Shown here piece after piece: positions 1 through 11,914 of a DNA stretch of 58,000 nucleotides. Position 1 is the stretch's first letter, and every line of letters starts with the position of its first letter. The notes beneath the pieces were generated by a model. That model was not told where the DNA came from. It was given only the letters and a program-made list of their open reading frames with translations, and made no database searches. The position numbers and the translations under genes were made by a program. Location of the stretch: NCBI RefSeq assembly GCF_030272615.1, contig NC_081408.1, positions 617,024,476 to 617,082,475 on the forward strand, in the 5' to 3' direction. This stretch comes from Cryptomeria japonica (Eukaryota; Streptophyta; Pinopsida; Cupressales; Cupressaceae).

Positions 1-418
1 TTCTTAGTGCTGGCACCTCACCAGTGTTGCAGAAACCGGTGACAACATGAATAGCTTTAGGCGTAATGTCATGTGTCCTCTCGAGATACATTTTGTCTCC
101 ATGCACTCTTCTCAGGATGATGCGGATGTGATCTTCTGTGAATTCTTCAAGAAAATACACTGCATTGTGAAGTTTCTTCCTTTCCAGGATGTTGTATTCT
201 GGTTTGTTCTTTTTGTCATTCCCACAGAACAGACCTAACTAGGAATGGATCACTAGAGATCCTAGGTCTTCCAATTTACAATCAATGTACCCTGAAATAT
301 CATCTTCCACTATGACTCCAGCAGGTATCTGAGATAGGGCATTGTATTTCATCTTCCATTGGATAAAATCCATTGAATCAACAGGTGCACTAGGACTGGA
401 GTGCGATGTAGAATCCAT
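1..418 (-). pseudogene. ORF2 of element A, N-terminal part
   Basis: The proposed start is MDSTSHSS at 418, in a position equivalent to ORF2 of B and C. The segment up to 239 carries GVIVEDDISGYIDCKLEDLG; after an in-frame TAG at 239-241 the frame continues to the window edge with a stretch like C's (HVVTGFCNTGEVP), including the conserved RI(I/V)L-R/K-VHG motif. The product is unknown. The ITxEAI-xxVT-type pattern recalls plant retrotransposon proteins of the mobile-domain or putative plant transposon type, but I cannot assign a family. It is cut by the window and broken by at least one stop. Confidence 0.75.
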
Positions 419-912
419 GATTGATAAACAAGAATTTCGATAAATGCCTTCAAAATTTTCAAATTTAGGGTTTGTCAATACAGCGTACACTTCACCACTT
501 TGATTGTTTGAATACCGCTTAGTGTTCTTCACTGATAGGTTGCAAGTACCTCAAAATTCTTTTGCTAGATTTCAATTCACTCTAAATCGCAAGTTGAAAC
601 GCCTTTGGTCGCTCTGCACTTGAAAATTTCTTCGCTCACAAATTGATAAGTGAAAATGACTTGAAAATCCCTTTTAAACAAATTCTTCACCTACCATAAT
701 AAATGCTCCACCATTAGGTTCTAAACCCTAATTTTTCCTTTTACTATTTCTGGTCTTCTACCAATTGACAAGCAACACATACTGGTTAAGGTCTTTTACC
801 GATGTAAACCAGGGGTTTGAAACATTTCACCGATTTGTTCCCCCTTAAGCTTTTCTAAAGCTTAATTTTCCTGTTCAGAGACTTCTACACTTGGTGCAGA
901 AATTGGTTCTTC

Positions 913-1917
913 CTATGACACTTCTTCAGGTTTCTTCTTCCATGTTGTCTTCATATTTGCTTCAACAGTTTCAACATCAATCTTTCCTTCCGGAGTGACC
1001 AGTATATCATTTGATATGTTCTTTCTCATCCTGCAGATTCTAGCTATGCGACCCGGTTTGTTGCAGTGATAGCATACCATTCTAGGTGCTCTCCATGGTC
1101 CATTGTTCATGTTTCCATTCTTCCTTCTAAATGTTGCAGCAGTGTGACTACTACCATGACAGATCATACAGGTTGCTCTCCAACCGGTTGCCGCTTGATA
1201 GCCACCACCACCAGACTGATAGTCATAAGCATTATACCGGTTTGGATTCCAGTTCACAGAGGATTCAGGAAAAACTCCTTGACTCCTTTGAGGATATCTT
1301 CCAGTGTTGTGCATAATAGACCTACATTCAAATGCTCTATGCCCAAACTTGTTGCATGCATAACAGTTTCCATTGAATCTATTGGATCTAGGCTTATTGT
1401 TTAGAAAATAAGGAAAATTATTGTAAGCCTTATTTCTACACACATTAGCAGTATGTCCTTCCTTGAGACAATTAAATCAAACAGGTTTAAACTTTTGCTT
1501 ACCTTTATCCTTTGGTGTCGGTTGCTTCTTTGATGCTCCATCTTTTGTTCCAGAGGTCTCACCTTCCTCATAACCAGAAAAACCAAGTCCAGTGGTATTC
1601 TTTACCAGTTTTGCTGATTCAAGCGTTTGTTCTAGCTTAACAGTACTCTTATTGAATTTGGAAAGTATTTCCTTTGACTCAGTGAGTTCCTTGGAAACAA
1701 CAGCATTGGATTCCTTCAAGGTTGCATTAGATTCATTCAGTTTTTCAACTTCCTCAACTAGGACTTCCATGTCTGCTTCATCAGAAGAACTATTTTCAAT
1801 AAGCTCCATCAGTTTCTCAGCATGCTCTCTTCTCTTTGCTAGAGAGGCTTTATATTTGACTTTAAGTTCATCAAAGGCTTTCTCAATCTGAGTGAGACGA
1901 TGAGTAAGCTCCCTCAT
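913..1917 (-). pseudogene. gag: Gag-like protein of element A (coiled coil plus CCHC knuckles)
   Basis: About 335 codons in one frame, starting MRELTHRLTQIEKAF. The N-terminal 120 residues are charged heptad-like coiled coil; an acidic/Gly linker (GYEEGETSGT) precedes a set of CCHC knuckles as in nucleocapsid proteins. Knuckles are FNCLKEGHTANVC (first Cys lost), CYACNKFGHRAFEC, a degenerate CMICHGSSHTAATF, and CYHCNKPGRIARIC with Arg for His. An in-frame TGA replaces the first knuckle Cys near 1475, so the copy is broken. The C-terminal 40 residues are basic. The homologue in C has the same order. The family role would be RNA binding and particle formation; no enzyme domain is present. Confidence 0.85.
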
Positions 1918-1966
1918 GGTGTATTCCCCCTATCTCCTTTCAAGTGGTTAAACTTATAGAAAGGTT

Positions 1967-1979
1967 GGCTCTGATACCA
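1967..1979 (-). other. Primer binding site of element A
   Basis: The minus strand reads TGGTATCAGAGCC two bases after the LTR end. This is the standard plant PBS complementary to the 3' end of initiator methionine tRNA. Confidence 0.9.
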
Positions 1980-1981
1980 AT

Positions 1982-3048
1982 TGATGAATACTAAGAGGGG
2001 GGGTGAATTAGTATACAAATAAATACCAAACTCAAACACTTAAACAGTTTAGCAGTTACCCGGTATAACAGATTTACTAACAAATTGGTTAAGACAAATG
2101 CAAACCAAACAACAAATACAACAGTCACCCACAAGAGCACAATCACCATAACACAAGAGGTTTTGATGTGGAAACCCAAATGGGAAAAACCACGGTGAGA
2201 TAAAACTCACAAGTAACTATCTGCAGAATAGTAACCAAACCGATTAAGGTCAGACTGGTTAGGGTCATACAATGTTCTTCACCGGAATAGATCCTGTTAG
2301 GAATCTTGACCTCCGTTAGGAGATAAATCCGATTAAAGACTACCTTGTGAGAGGATTTCAGATCCACGGTTGTGAACCACCTTGTTAGAGGATTTACAAA
2401 GGCTTTGCCAGGCCTACCCAATTAAGGGTTTGAGACTTGTCGAAGATGTGAGTAATCAACAAGTGAGTGATCTAAATACTAGCACAGTATGCTTGGTTAG
2501 ATCCTCGATAGCTCATTGTTAATGCATTTCAGTATTACTTCAGTCGATGTCCTTATAAAGGAATCTGATTTCATGTTGGTTCAATAGGATTACATTGCAA
2601 GTTCCTAGGTTTAGTACATCTAGACACATTTGGTAACATGACACAAAATCACCACCAAAGTGTCGGTGGATGATAACTCATCACAAAAATACCGGTTGGT
2701 AACTCATCACAGAGTAATACCAGTTCATACATTTAACCGATTACCGGTTCATACATTTTACCAATTGTCGGTTTGTCAAAATGAAGACTGGGAAAAATGA
2801 TAACTGTCGCTTTATTCCTTCATTCTGCTTGAGATCGTCGAACTGCTTGAGGTATTCATATCGCTTGGGTCTTCATACTACTTGAGATCGGTAAACACTT
2901 TCTGCAAAACACCGATAGTCTAAAGACTATAATACATAATACCGGTTGGAACAATTACCGGTTGAGCATAACTCATACATACAAAAAGTGATCTCAGAAC
3001 AAGTGTGTGTCCATCAATGACAATCACAACATCATCAAAATGCTAATA
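1982..3048 (-). repeat. 5' LTR of element A
   Basis: On the minus strand the LTR ends in CTTAGTATTCATCA, identical to the end of both C LTRs, and is followed after two bases by the PBS. The other end (plus 3041-3048, tgctaata) is a mutated form of the TGTTGGTA start of the C LTRs; the stretch just inside it matches the C 5' LTR. A TATA-like CTTTATAAGG lies at 2551-2560 (minus). A G tract at 1996-2002 (plus) corresponds to the C-rich tract of related LTRs. ACCGGT-type motifs recur (for example about 2690-2770). Confidence 0.85.
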
Positions 3049-4679
3049 GATCTTGACAAGATTTCCGGTGGTGATGTGTATTTGGAGATTTGATTTAGGT
3101 CCATCCTATGTCATGTATATCATTATATTGGTCAGGTGGTTCTCTAGTTGGGTCAAAGCTGGTCAAACTTACTCAAATGTATCCAAATGAGTGGAAATGA
3201 TGTAATAAGTGTGCTATGGTATATTTGAATATGTTTTGAAGCCATTTTTTAATTTTTAGGTTCATATGTTGAGTAGATAAAATTTGTCAAAAAGATGGAA
3301 AAGTTGCTTAAGCAACTTTTACATCTTTTAATGAAAGTCGTTTTCCCAATGGTTACCTTGTTTCAAAAATCAGTTGGGCAATGTTGATTTGGGTCTTGAG
3401 GAGTTTAAATACCCCCATTTTTGTTGAGTTGGGATTTTTGGCATTGTATGTGGTGATTGGAGGAATAAATCAATAAAATTTGAAGGTTTTCTCTGTAATT
3501 TTTCTGAAAATTTTCTACTATTTTGGTCATAACTTTTCTGTTCGGACAAATGAGAATGTAAGGATAGAATTTTTGGAAATCCCTATGGACCACCTTTCAT
3601 TAAATGCCAATTTTGTGATTTTTTTTGGTTGATTTTTGTGCATTTGGTGGGCATTTTTCCTAAAATTGTCTTGAAACCCTACTTCCAAGGGTTTGATCAA
3701 AGAAATGTAAAAATCTCTCCATTCTATCAAGGTATATTCATAAAAACTTAGTGGAATGGTAGGGATAGGTATTTTAAAGATGATTTTTTATTCATTTTTG
3801 TAGGGACCAAGTTTGGATGCATCTTTGGAGCAATGATTGCCTAACATCATCATGTGTTAGGCCAACTAAGCATGAGAATGAGGGTTGGAGTAATTCTTAA
3901 ACAAATTTGAATTATTGGGCACCAAAATTTGGTGTAAACAATTGTTTTTAGGATGAATACAAGTTTTGGAACCATTTTCTTGGTTTTTTTGTAATTTTTT
4001 GGGTTATCTCCTTTGTAAGAGTGACGTAATTAGGCCCATTTGGGACTAGGACCAATCCATTTTTTAGGCATACCTTCCAAATAAAACCTATCCCATTTTG
4101 ACACATGTTGTATAAATACCAAATGGGTATCTAAATCAAGTTTCCTTTCTATTGGATCTATTCGTATTTGAAATTTATGGCCAAAATACATATGTTGTTG
4201 CTCTAATTAGGCCTTAGGACAAAATTACTAGTCAATAATTGAGCCCTATGTTCCAAAAAAAAACCTATAGGTATTTTGACATATTTTGTCTAACTCTGAA
4301 AAGGGCATCTGAAAAGGTTTATGTTTTGTTTCTTTGATCAATTGTTTGTGAGTTATTGCAAAAAACCTTTATGAGTAGGGCTCGTAGGGTGTATGAGCCA
4401 ATACAAGGCAACCCTCATAAGGAAGTGTTTTGGGGTCACACCTTTGCATTTGGGAATTTTTATCAAAATATATAAGCATTATGTGTTCCTTCCCCTTGGT
4501 TTCCTAGTCATTTGGTGAATTTATGTCAAGTTTGGTGTTAACTGGCTAAGGGTTCAGATGCCTAGTAAGTGGGCAAATGAGTTGAGTCAAGAGACATGTC
4601 TTGGTAACTTGAAACCTGTTCTTATTTGTTGAGTTAGGAAATCCTAAATTTCCTTTAGTCATCTACATCATAAATAGTG
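3049..4679. other. Non-coding, probable decayed LTR-like sequence
   Basis: No coding region is supportable. The stretch has a TTTAAATAC box near 3403-3411 followed by T-rich sequence. A near-palindrome, CACCAAAATTTGGTG, lies at about 3931-3945 and resembles an LTR/PBS junction of some gypsy elements. It could be the LTR of the element whose coding remnant starts at about 4680, but no second LTR was found. Confidence 0.3.
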
Positions 4680-6000
4680 TGATGATGAAGATGATTATGA
4701 GAAAATTATGACACCAATTATCCAAGAATTTGAAAACCCTCAAGAAAGGGATGTTATTGAAGTAGAACCATCTGATCAATTATCAAATGATGTTAGACAT
4801 TTGGCTAGCACAAGGTTAATTTTTTATGATTATTTTGTTAAATCTCTCAAGTTTAAATCTTTCTTGTTGGAATACAAAAGAAAACAAATAAAAGATAAGG
4901 AAAAGGAATTTAGTCTTGTGATGCATTGGTAACTTAGCCAAGAGTTGTAAGAAAAAGTAAATGAAGAGATGAGAAATATGAATCCTGAGAGAGGTAGAGA
5001 ACTGTTACAAGTAGTTGGAGTTATGATTTTTCCAAGATGGGATATTATTTCTACCATTGTATTTGATAACCTTAGAATGAATTAGAAAATGAATGTAAGC
5101 TTAAGTGTTGATGTTGCAGATAGGATTTACACTGGTTTAAGCTACCATCCTGATGATCACACATTGTCAACTTGAGCACTATACCCACCAGAAAGGAAAC
5201 CATTAGTGGTTGATGATCCTAGCTATATTTATGGGAAACTTGTAGTATACAGATTAGGAGATATTGATCCTAGTGAGGTATAAAATTTGACAATCGATGC
5301 TGCTAATTTTACAAAAGTACATGTTGATAAACAACTTAGGGAGAATGATTCATACAAAATTGAGAATTAATATCTTAGATAGGACATTGCTAAATTAAGG
5401 GATAAGATAGATTAACCAAGAAATTCTTCTTAGGATGTAGTGGACACGAGAAATGTTCTTTTGTAGGATCATGTCAACCAATCCTATTGGAGATATAAAG
5501 CAGAGAAATTACAAAAAAGAGAGGCAGTCAATTGCAAAGTTAAAACCCGCCAAGTTTAATATGGCTTCTGCATTGGGCAATGATAGGTTCAATAAGATGG
5601 TTTCATAGGTTTATAAGTTTTGGGCAGTTTATGTGAGGACATACAAATCTCTCAAAGAGAATGATCGATTGCAAGGAAGACTGGAGTTAAAAAAGGAAAA
5701 GATGAAATCGAGGGATCTTGTTGACAGTGATATCTTGGCAATTATTAATGATTAGATTTAAAAGCATGAAAAGTATTATCAAGATCTAGCTGTTGAACTC
5801 GACAAATATGATTAGATGAAAAAAAACTATTTCCCTTTTTACTTTAATGAGAATGGTGAGGTTAAGGAACAGGATGAATGGAGAAATGAAATTCACCAAA
5901 TGTTGCCCCATGCTTTAGTTTTATCAATAATGAGGAGAAGGTTGTGGAATATACAATCAATAAAATTGAGAAGATGTTCACATTGGAATATGAAATGAGG
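4680..6000 (+). pseudogene. Decayed coding remnant of unknown, probably transposon, origin
   Basis: A plus-strand frame starting near DDEDDYEKIMTPIIQEF stays readable for several hundred codons apart from many stops. Almost all stops are TAG or TAA in places where CAG or CAA would fit (for example after VMHW, DPSEV and IEN), and there is a frame change near 5550-5820. Readable pieces include ERKPLVVDDPSYIYGKLVVY and a charged, coiled-coil-like C-terminal half. I do not recognise the family. Length, charge pattern and setting suit a retrotransposon structural ORF such as the LTR-borne ORF of element E, but no motif supports an assignment. Confidence 0.45.
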
Positions 6001-8390
6001 GATGCTAGCACATCTATTTTTGCATATACCACCCAAGAGTATATTGATAATTTATCTCATTTAAATTTATTCTTATCTAGATCAATTGCACCAAACTAGT
6101 AGATGAGAGTGACTTTCTGGGAGTTGGTTGTTTTATGTTTTAAGCAAGAAATTTTAAGTTGTAGTTTGTCCCACAAACTTGGTTTGTGAGTTATGTCAAT
6201 AGGTCATTTAAATGGTGATGAGGCCAAAAAATAATTCCAACTCGTATTATGGTTATCTTTAGATAGGAACCTTGACAAGTCTCCTAGGCCATGGGTATCC
6301 TATGGAATCACAATCAAATCATATGAAATTGGGAATGATATGCAGTTTCAAGTGCCTCGACCATTTTGTTTTTTGTTTCTTCCTTTCTTTGTTGTTTAGT
6401 TTGTTTAGGCAGTACTAGTTGGATTGAAGGTTGACACATCATTAAGACATTTGATCTTCTTTTGTCTTGTTCATGACTTAGTTTCTTTCTTCTCAGATGC
6501 AATCTCTCTTCCTCAATGATCAGAAGGGATCTTTTCTTTGCCTTACCTTGGAGTGATTTCAGTCATGAAGGGAATATCTTTTGGTTGTAATTTGATTTTG
6601 TTTGAGAAATTGGTTTGAAGCTTGTATGCATTCTTTGTTTTATAAAGGGAATACCAAGACCATTTTTAGGGGGTTTTGAAACTTTAATGAGTAAGGAGAG
6701 TAGACAGAGAATTGAGATAGTCTTTTTAGTTTATGGATTTGATTAGATAGAATACAAATGTATTTTTAAATCATATGTAGTCAAATATACTATGGAAGAT
6801 ATTAACACATGATATTATCTCCTAATTTTGTACTTGGATATCATATCAAATACAAATATCGAGGATGTTTGGGTTTTTCTTTTTTAGCTCTCTAAATTTG
6901 TGTTGAATGTTTATCACTTTCTTTCAAGGAAGGAATTAAAATGTTTTAAATGATTAGCAATGGATTTGGGTATGTTATTAGGATTTCAAAGAAGAATATT
7001 ATGATGTTTCATTGAAATATGTTAATGTTGGAAAGGTTTATAGATCTTATTTACTACATTGGTGAAATCGTTTGTGTTTGTTTATCAGACTCTATAGCCT
7101 TATCTTGGATTAGGCATTGGTACATTGTAATGTTCAATTCTATTTCAGAGCCACTATTAAATCTCAGAATGCCTTTTTGTTGTTTAGTGTAGGCTTATAT
7201 TAATTTCGTTCTCAGTGATTTGCAAGGTAAATGGGATTATGCCTTAATTTAGTAAAATGTGAAACACCCATCACCATACATCTAAGAACTATCCACATTC
7301 ATGGGTCTATAGTTTTCCCTTTAAAATAATTTTATCATTAATTTAGACCTACAATTACAATCACCCTCTTGAGTTCAGTGGAGCTCAAAGTCTAAAAGGC
7401 TTAAGGGCCTTGTTCATTGGCTTTTCTTGTCATTGGTTTATTGATAGTGAAATTTCCTTTCCTGAAGCATTTTATCCCACTATTTAGGCATTGTGTTTTT
7501 CCTTAGAATTGAGGGTTGCAGGAAAAAAATACCAACACATTCTACCATATACTCATCTTTAAAAGGACCCTAAATTTCATGGAGGTTATGCAAATGAATG
7601 TGAGGGCCTCTTGAATATTAGAAACAAAGAGTCACTCTTTGTACCCCCATTATTATTATTATTATCATATTTCAATCTCACTACAAAGAGAAAATCATAC
7701 AAGAAAAAACTCATGTAAACTAGAACCAAGATAGTAGAGGCACCATAAAGCACAAGGAATGGTAGGAGATCTTAACAAAATCATTTTATCAAAGGTGTGT
7801 AGGGATATTGCTACAACTATAGATAGAGAGAAAAAGGAATGGTTTGAGATAGAACATACAAAGATATATAAATGTGCTTATGGTGAACATTGTAAAACAT
7901 TAAATAAAATAAAATTATGTTATCTGATATTTTTATGGAAAGGAGAGAGGAAGTAGGGGAAGCCACCAACTATGGTTAAGGTGAAGGTAGATGGAATAAT
8001 GGTGGCCACTAATACAATTGAATATAGTATATAAAATGAGGTTATTAATGTCAAAGCATCCCTTCATCAACCTAACTATAACCCCTCTATTACCTAGAAA
8101 ATCATGTCAATATTTTTATAATTTTGATAAATATTGTACCCTAATCTAGTAATTTCATCTTATCTTTGGACCAAAGAATAATATCATTGTTTGTTTCATC
8201 CCTCTTAAATTGACTATACATGTGATCTATCAAGATTTGTAATCCTTTGTTATTCATGTGCTTGAGCTAAGTATTATGATTTGTAAATATCCATGACCTA
8301 AAACTTTGGTGGAATCAATCAAATACAATGATATAATGTTTGTATATTGTTTTTTTTACATCCTCATGAGCTAGTTATTTGAATGATTAT
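6001..8390. other. AT-rich non-coding DNA, nothing recognised
   Basis: Only short chance ORFs occur on either strand. A small ATT microsatellite lies near 7649-7668. No LTR ends, PBS, PPT or conserved domains were seen. Confidence 0.6.
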
Positions 8391-8762
8391 TTCATGTGGT
8401 TTGAAATGTTCCTATAATAAAGTTTGGGTTTCTATCTTTGAAAATTTATTTTTAAGTATTTCCCTAGATAAAATTAGTTTATGCTTGCTAATATTTATGA
8501 AATGTTGGAAATAAGATCCTTAGCGTAATAATGCAAACTAAGATCTTATTCATTCACTACTTCCAAAGTTCATTGATTCATGTGGTTTGAAATGTTCCTA
8601 TAATAAAGTTTGGGTTTCTATCTTTGAAAATTTACTTTTAAGTATTTCCCTATATAAAATTAGTTTATGCTTGCTAATATTTATGAAATGTTCGAAATAA
8701 GATCCTTAGCGTAATAATGCAAACTAAGATCTTATTCATTCACTACTTCCAAAGTTCATTGA
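8391..8762. repeat. Tandem direct duplication, 2 x 186 bp
   Basis: Units 8391-8576 and 8577-8762 begin TTCATGTGGTTTGAAATG and end CCAAAGTTCATTGA. By eye they differ at about three positions (TTATTTTTAAG/TTACTTTTAAG, CCTAGA/CCTATA, GTTGG/GTTCG), so the duplication is much younger than the surrounding elements. No coding capacity. Confidence 0.95.
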
Positions 8763-9063
8763 TTCATTAGGGAACGACCAACAAGGTACAACTTTAGTCC
8801 CAAGTAGAGCTAAACACTTCGATTAATTGTTAACTTTTTGAAGAGTTGTGTTTGATATGATTTTGATATGAAAATGCAATGTCTAAGTAAAATGATGGAA
8901 AATTTATAATATTCAACATAAACATAAAGATACAAAATTGAAAACCAACACAAAAGTACAAATTTTGAAATGGGATGAAAATAGGAACTTGTGATAATAA
9001 TTGAACCTGTCAATTGCATTAACACAATTTCTTTGTACTACCAACACCATATTAACACAAAGT
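8763..9063. other. AT-rich non-coding DNA
   Basis: No gene or repeat recognised. It runs up to the 5' truncation point of the LINE copy. Confidence 0.5.
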
Positions 9064-9578
9064 TAGGCTGGAAAGCTTCAACTTCTAAAAGCTTCACTTC
9101 AAAGCATACCTATCTATGCCCTAAGCCTTTTCAGAATTCCTGTTAAGTATGTTGATGCAATTGACAAAATTCAAATAAAATTTCTATGGTCAGGGGTTGA
9201 GGACAAGAAAAGAATGTCTCTTGTGGCTTGGGAACAGGTATGCAAACCAAAAAGTAAAGGAGGTTTGGGACTGAGAAGAATCCGAACCTTAAATGAAGCT
9301 CTCCTGTCCAAATAGGTTTGGAGAATATTCCACTCAAATAATGAATGGTGTAAAATCTGGCGAAGTAAGTACTCTCTTCTGTCCTCCTCTCTTTCCTCTT
9401 TTACCAATTCTGAAATCAGCATTAATGGGTTCCACATCTGGAATCATGCCTCTAAGTGTAGAGATAGCATTGCTAAAGGGGTTAGTTGGAAAGTAGGCAA
9501 TGGTAGGAAAGTTAAATTCTGGGAAGACCCCTAGCTTTTTGATAAACCTTTGACTGATATCCCAGAATGGGCCTTCTA
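9064..9578 (+). pseudogene. LINE ORF2 fragment: C-terminal reverse transcriptase region
   Basis: Despite stops and frame changes, the plus strand reads the standard plant L1 stretch after the RT palm: PVKYVDAIDKIQ-like residues, KFLWSGVEDKKRMSLVAWEQV and CKPKSKGGLGLRR-like residues, then a Trp-rich segment ending WKVGNGRKVKFWEDP just before the insertion. These motifs lie between the RT core and the zf-RVT domain in plant L1 ORF2 proteins. The catalytic FADD box is upstream of the truncation and absent. It ends at the TG of element B's 5' LTR and continues at 16201. Confidence 0.85.
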
Positions 9579-9637
9579 TGTTGGCATATGGACACTCCAA
9601 TGAGACATTGTGTGTGATTGAAGGTTTTGTCATTGAT

Positions 9638-9751
9638 GGCAATCTTGCAATCCTATGGCACCGGCAAGACATTATACCGGTAAAACATTACACAGGCAAC
9701 CTTGCAATCCTATGGCACCGACAAGACATTATACTGGCAAAACATTATTCA
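9638..9751 (+). repeat. Tandem 57-bp units in U3 of the B LTR
   Basis: Units 9638-9694 and 9695-9751 share the core CTTGCAATCCTATGGCACCG followed by CAAGACATTATAC and AAAACATTA. The same pair occurs in the 3' LTR (15398-15511), so it predates this insertion. Each unit carries ACCGGT/ACCGGC-type sites upstream of the TATA box, a position that suits an enhancer (inference). Confidence 0.9.
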
Positions 9752-9906
9752 AGCAAGACAGTGCACTGGAATCAGCAAGATCACTCTACACCGGCACCAG
9801 CACAGAAGAGAACATGTATACTGCCACAGAGGCCAACAGGATTTTTGATATGTAATATTTTGTTTATTATTGTAAGTCGACTTGGCAAATTGTAAAATGA
9901 CTCTTG

Positions 9907-9916
9907 TATATAAAAG
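9907..9916 (+). promoter_or_regulatory. TATA box of B 5' LTR
   Basis: TATATAAAAG, identical in the 3' LTR (15667-15676) and placed mid-LTR as expected for the U3/R boundary. The start site itself is not determined. Confidence 0.75.
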
Positions 9917-10445
9917 AGATCATTGTAGACATTTGAAAAGTATGGATAGGAAGTATAAAGATAATTATAAGGCAGACCTAATGTGCGAATTGTAGGTCAA
10001 GGGTATATGTAAAGAACAGAGCAAGAACTGGTACTGAATCTGGCATTGAAGATGCTATTGTAAAGCAGTATAGAATATTGGATCTGTGTAAATCCTCATT
10101 GTAAGTCAGTGTGACTTCTTATTGAGCAGTGTGCTCTAGGCAGTTGGCCTTCCTACATGTGCAGGCCCCTATTGTAAGTAATATTCTCTTATTGGCCAAT
10201 AAGTGAATATTGTGGGTCACAAATCCCACTGAGGTTTTTCCCACACCGGGTTTCGTCGTTAAACATCTTGTGTTATGGTGTTCTTTTCATGTGGATGTTT
10301 TTGATTCTGTTATTTACATTAATTCTTGCATACCAGTATACTGTTACTTTATGTTATGCATGTTCTATTTCAAGAAAATCTCATTACCGGTTAGATACTA
10401 ATTCACCCCCCCCCCCCTCTCAGTATCTGTGGGAACCCTAACAAT

Positions 10446-10457
10446 TGGTATCAGAGC
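10446..10457 (+). other. Primer binding site of element B
   Basis: TGGTATCAGAGC two bases after the LTR end; complementary to the 3' end of initiator methionine tRNA. Confidence 0.92.
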
Positions 10458-10514
10458 CTGGTCCTCTATTTTCAGAAGCCTAACAGCTTGAGGAAGATCT
10501 TGACACCGGTAAAG

Positions 10515-11623
10515 ATGGAAAATCTGATGAAGCAACTTGAAGGAGCTCTTACTGACTATGATGCAGAGAAGTTGAAAAATATAAAATTAGAAGATGATTT
10601 AAAAGCAGCTCAGGACATTATTCAGGCACTTCAAGAAAATCTTACTGTTACAAGAAATAAGAGAAGAGAACTTTGTGAAAAATTGCAAAATGAGAATGAT
10701 GAAAAGGAATCACTAAATGATTTGATAAGCAAATTGAAACAAGAGATCATGACAACAAAAAATGAAATGCAGGATATGACTATGAGATTTTGCAAAGAGA
10801 TTGAGGATAGAAAGAAGAATGAAGAAGAATTGACCAGAAGACTAAGTGATGCAGCAAATGAGAACACAAGACTTAGCTATGAAAATGACATGTTGAAGAC
10901 AGATCTGATGCATACTCAGAATGACTCAAATGAACTAGTGAGACAAAAAGAAATCTTGGAAAGGGAATTGGAAACTGCAAATCAACACAAAGAAAAATCA
11001 AGAAAAGCTCAGAAGAACTTGGTACCTTATTGAAGAATCAAAAACCCAAAGGTGACACTTCTGGAATTGGATTTGAAGTTGGAGAAAGCTCCAGTACTGC
11101 AAATACCCAGGATCACAGCAAACCGGTAAGACCTTCTAAAACTTACAAATTCAATGGAAAATGCTTTAACTGCAATAAATATGGTTATAGGGAAAATGAA
11201 TGTAAATCTAGGAATTATCAAAACATCAATCCTCCCACCATTCAATGCTCCAAATGCAACAAAATTGGTCATAACTTTGAAAATTGCAGAATGAATGTAA
11301 GATGTTATGTTTGTGGAAGATTTGGTCATTTATCAAATAAATGCAGAACACAAACCGGCATAGGTTATGGGAAAGCTATTCAGAAAAATAATGTAACTTG
11401 TTATGCATGTAACAAGATTGGTCATATTGCTAAATTTTGTAGAAGTAAAGGTACACCGGTAGACAACAAAAGTACTAGTTTGAAAGGTAAAGAAAAGGTT
11501 GAAGAGGTTAAGCAAGAATTCTCAAAGCAATGGATTAGAAAAGGTGATCTAAATATTGGGGATACTCCTCCACCGGCAGGGCAATATGATACTCCACCAA
11601 CAGGATGTTCTTCATCAAATTGA
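10515..11623 (+). pseudogene. gag: Gag-like protein of element B (coiled coil, four CCHC knuckles)
   Basis: Starts MENLMKQLEGALTDYDAEK at 10515, 58 bases after the PBS. Residues 1-170 are strongly charged coiled coil. A single frameshift near 11015-11030 separates it from the nucleocapsid-like half, which has four knuckles: CFNCNKYGYRENEC (Tyr in place of His), CSKCNKIGHNFENC, CYVCGRFGHLSNKC and CYACNKIGHIAKFC, with basic linkers. It ends at 11623. The order and the four-knuckle count match A and C although the LTRs differ. This is likely the RNA-binding structural protein. It is nearly intact: one frameshift and no internal stop in either part. Confidence 0.9.
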
Positions 11624-11914
11624 AGAAAATTATCTTGAGGGTTTGGCAATCTAATGACACATATGCTATTATTCCCTCGGTTAGAGAAAAGAAGTTGAAA
11701 ATCATTCATTAACGATAAATAAAGTTAAGCTAATACATTATCGGCAAGCAATTAATGTGGTAGGTAGCAAAAAAGACTTTATAAAATAAGGTTTTTGGCT
11801 CCATTTCATTTCACCGTGAATTCAAACCTTCAGAGAGCGCGAAGATTTCTGAGCAAAGAGGCAAAGCACTTCAACAATCAATCCATCCAAAGGCAGAAAA
11901 AGGTATTTATCATC

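Larger units (their letters stand above)
1..3048 (-). mobile_element. Element A: non-autonomous Copia-like LTR retrotransposon, 3' part outside window
   Basis: Read on the minus strand the order is 5' LTR (1982-3048), primer binding site, gag (913-1917), spacer, then the start of a second ORF that runs off the window at base 1. Its LTR matches the LTRs of element C (28153-35646) over the whole length, and both ORFs are homologous to those of C. No pol domain lies between gag and ORF2, where an ordinary Copia element would carry protease, integrase and RT. The 3' LTR and target duplication are outside the window, so completeness cannot be judged. Placement in Copia rests on the LTR end and on the PBS/PPT style of its relatives B and C. 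Confidence 0.85.
9579..10443 (+). repeat. 5' LTR of element B
   Basis: Starts TGTTGGCATATGG and ends GGGAACCCTAACA, directly before the PBS. It contains two 57-bp tandem units (9638-9751), a TATA box (9907-9916) and a C tract before the end (about 10406-10418). It matches 15339-16200 over its whole length. Confidence 0.95.

Noticed and set aside
47-238. Plus-strand ORF at the left edge
   Set aside because: Complement of ORF2 of element A.
3931-3945. CACCAAAATTTGGTG as a hairpin or terminator
   Set aside because: Imperfect short palindrome in AT-rich DNA; could be an LTR/PBS junction but there is no partner LTR.
7759-7956. Small plus-strand ORF MVGDLNKIILSKVCRD
   Set aside because: No motif, no neighbours and no repeat copy in the window; indistinguishable from chance.
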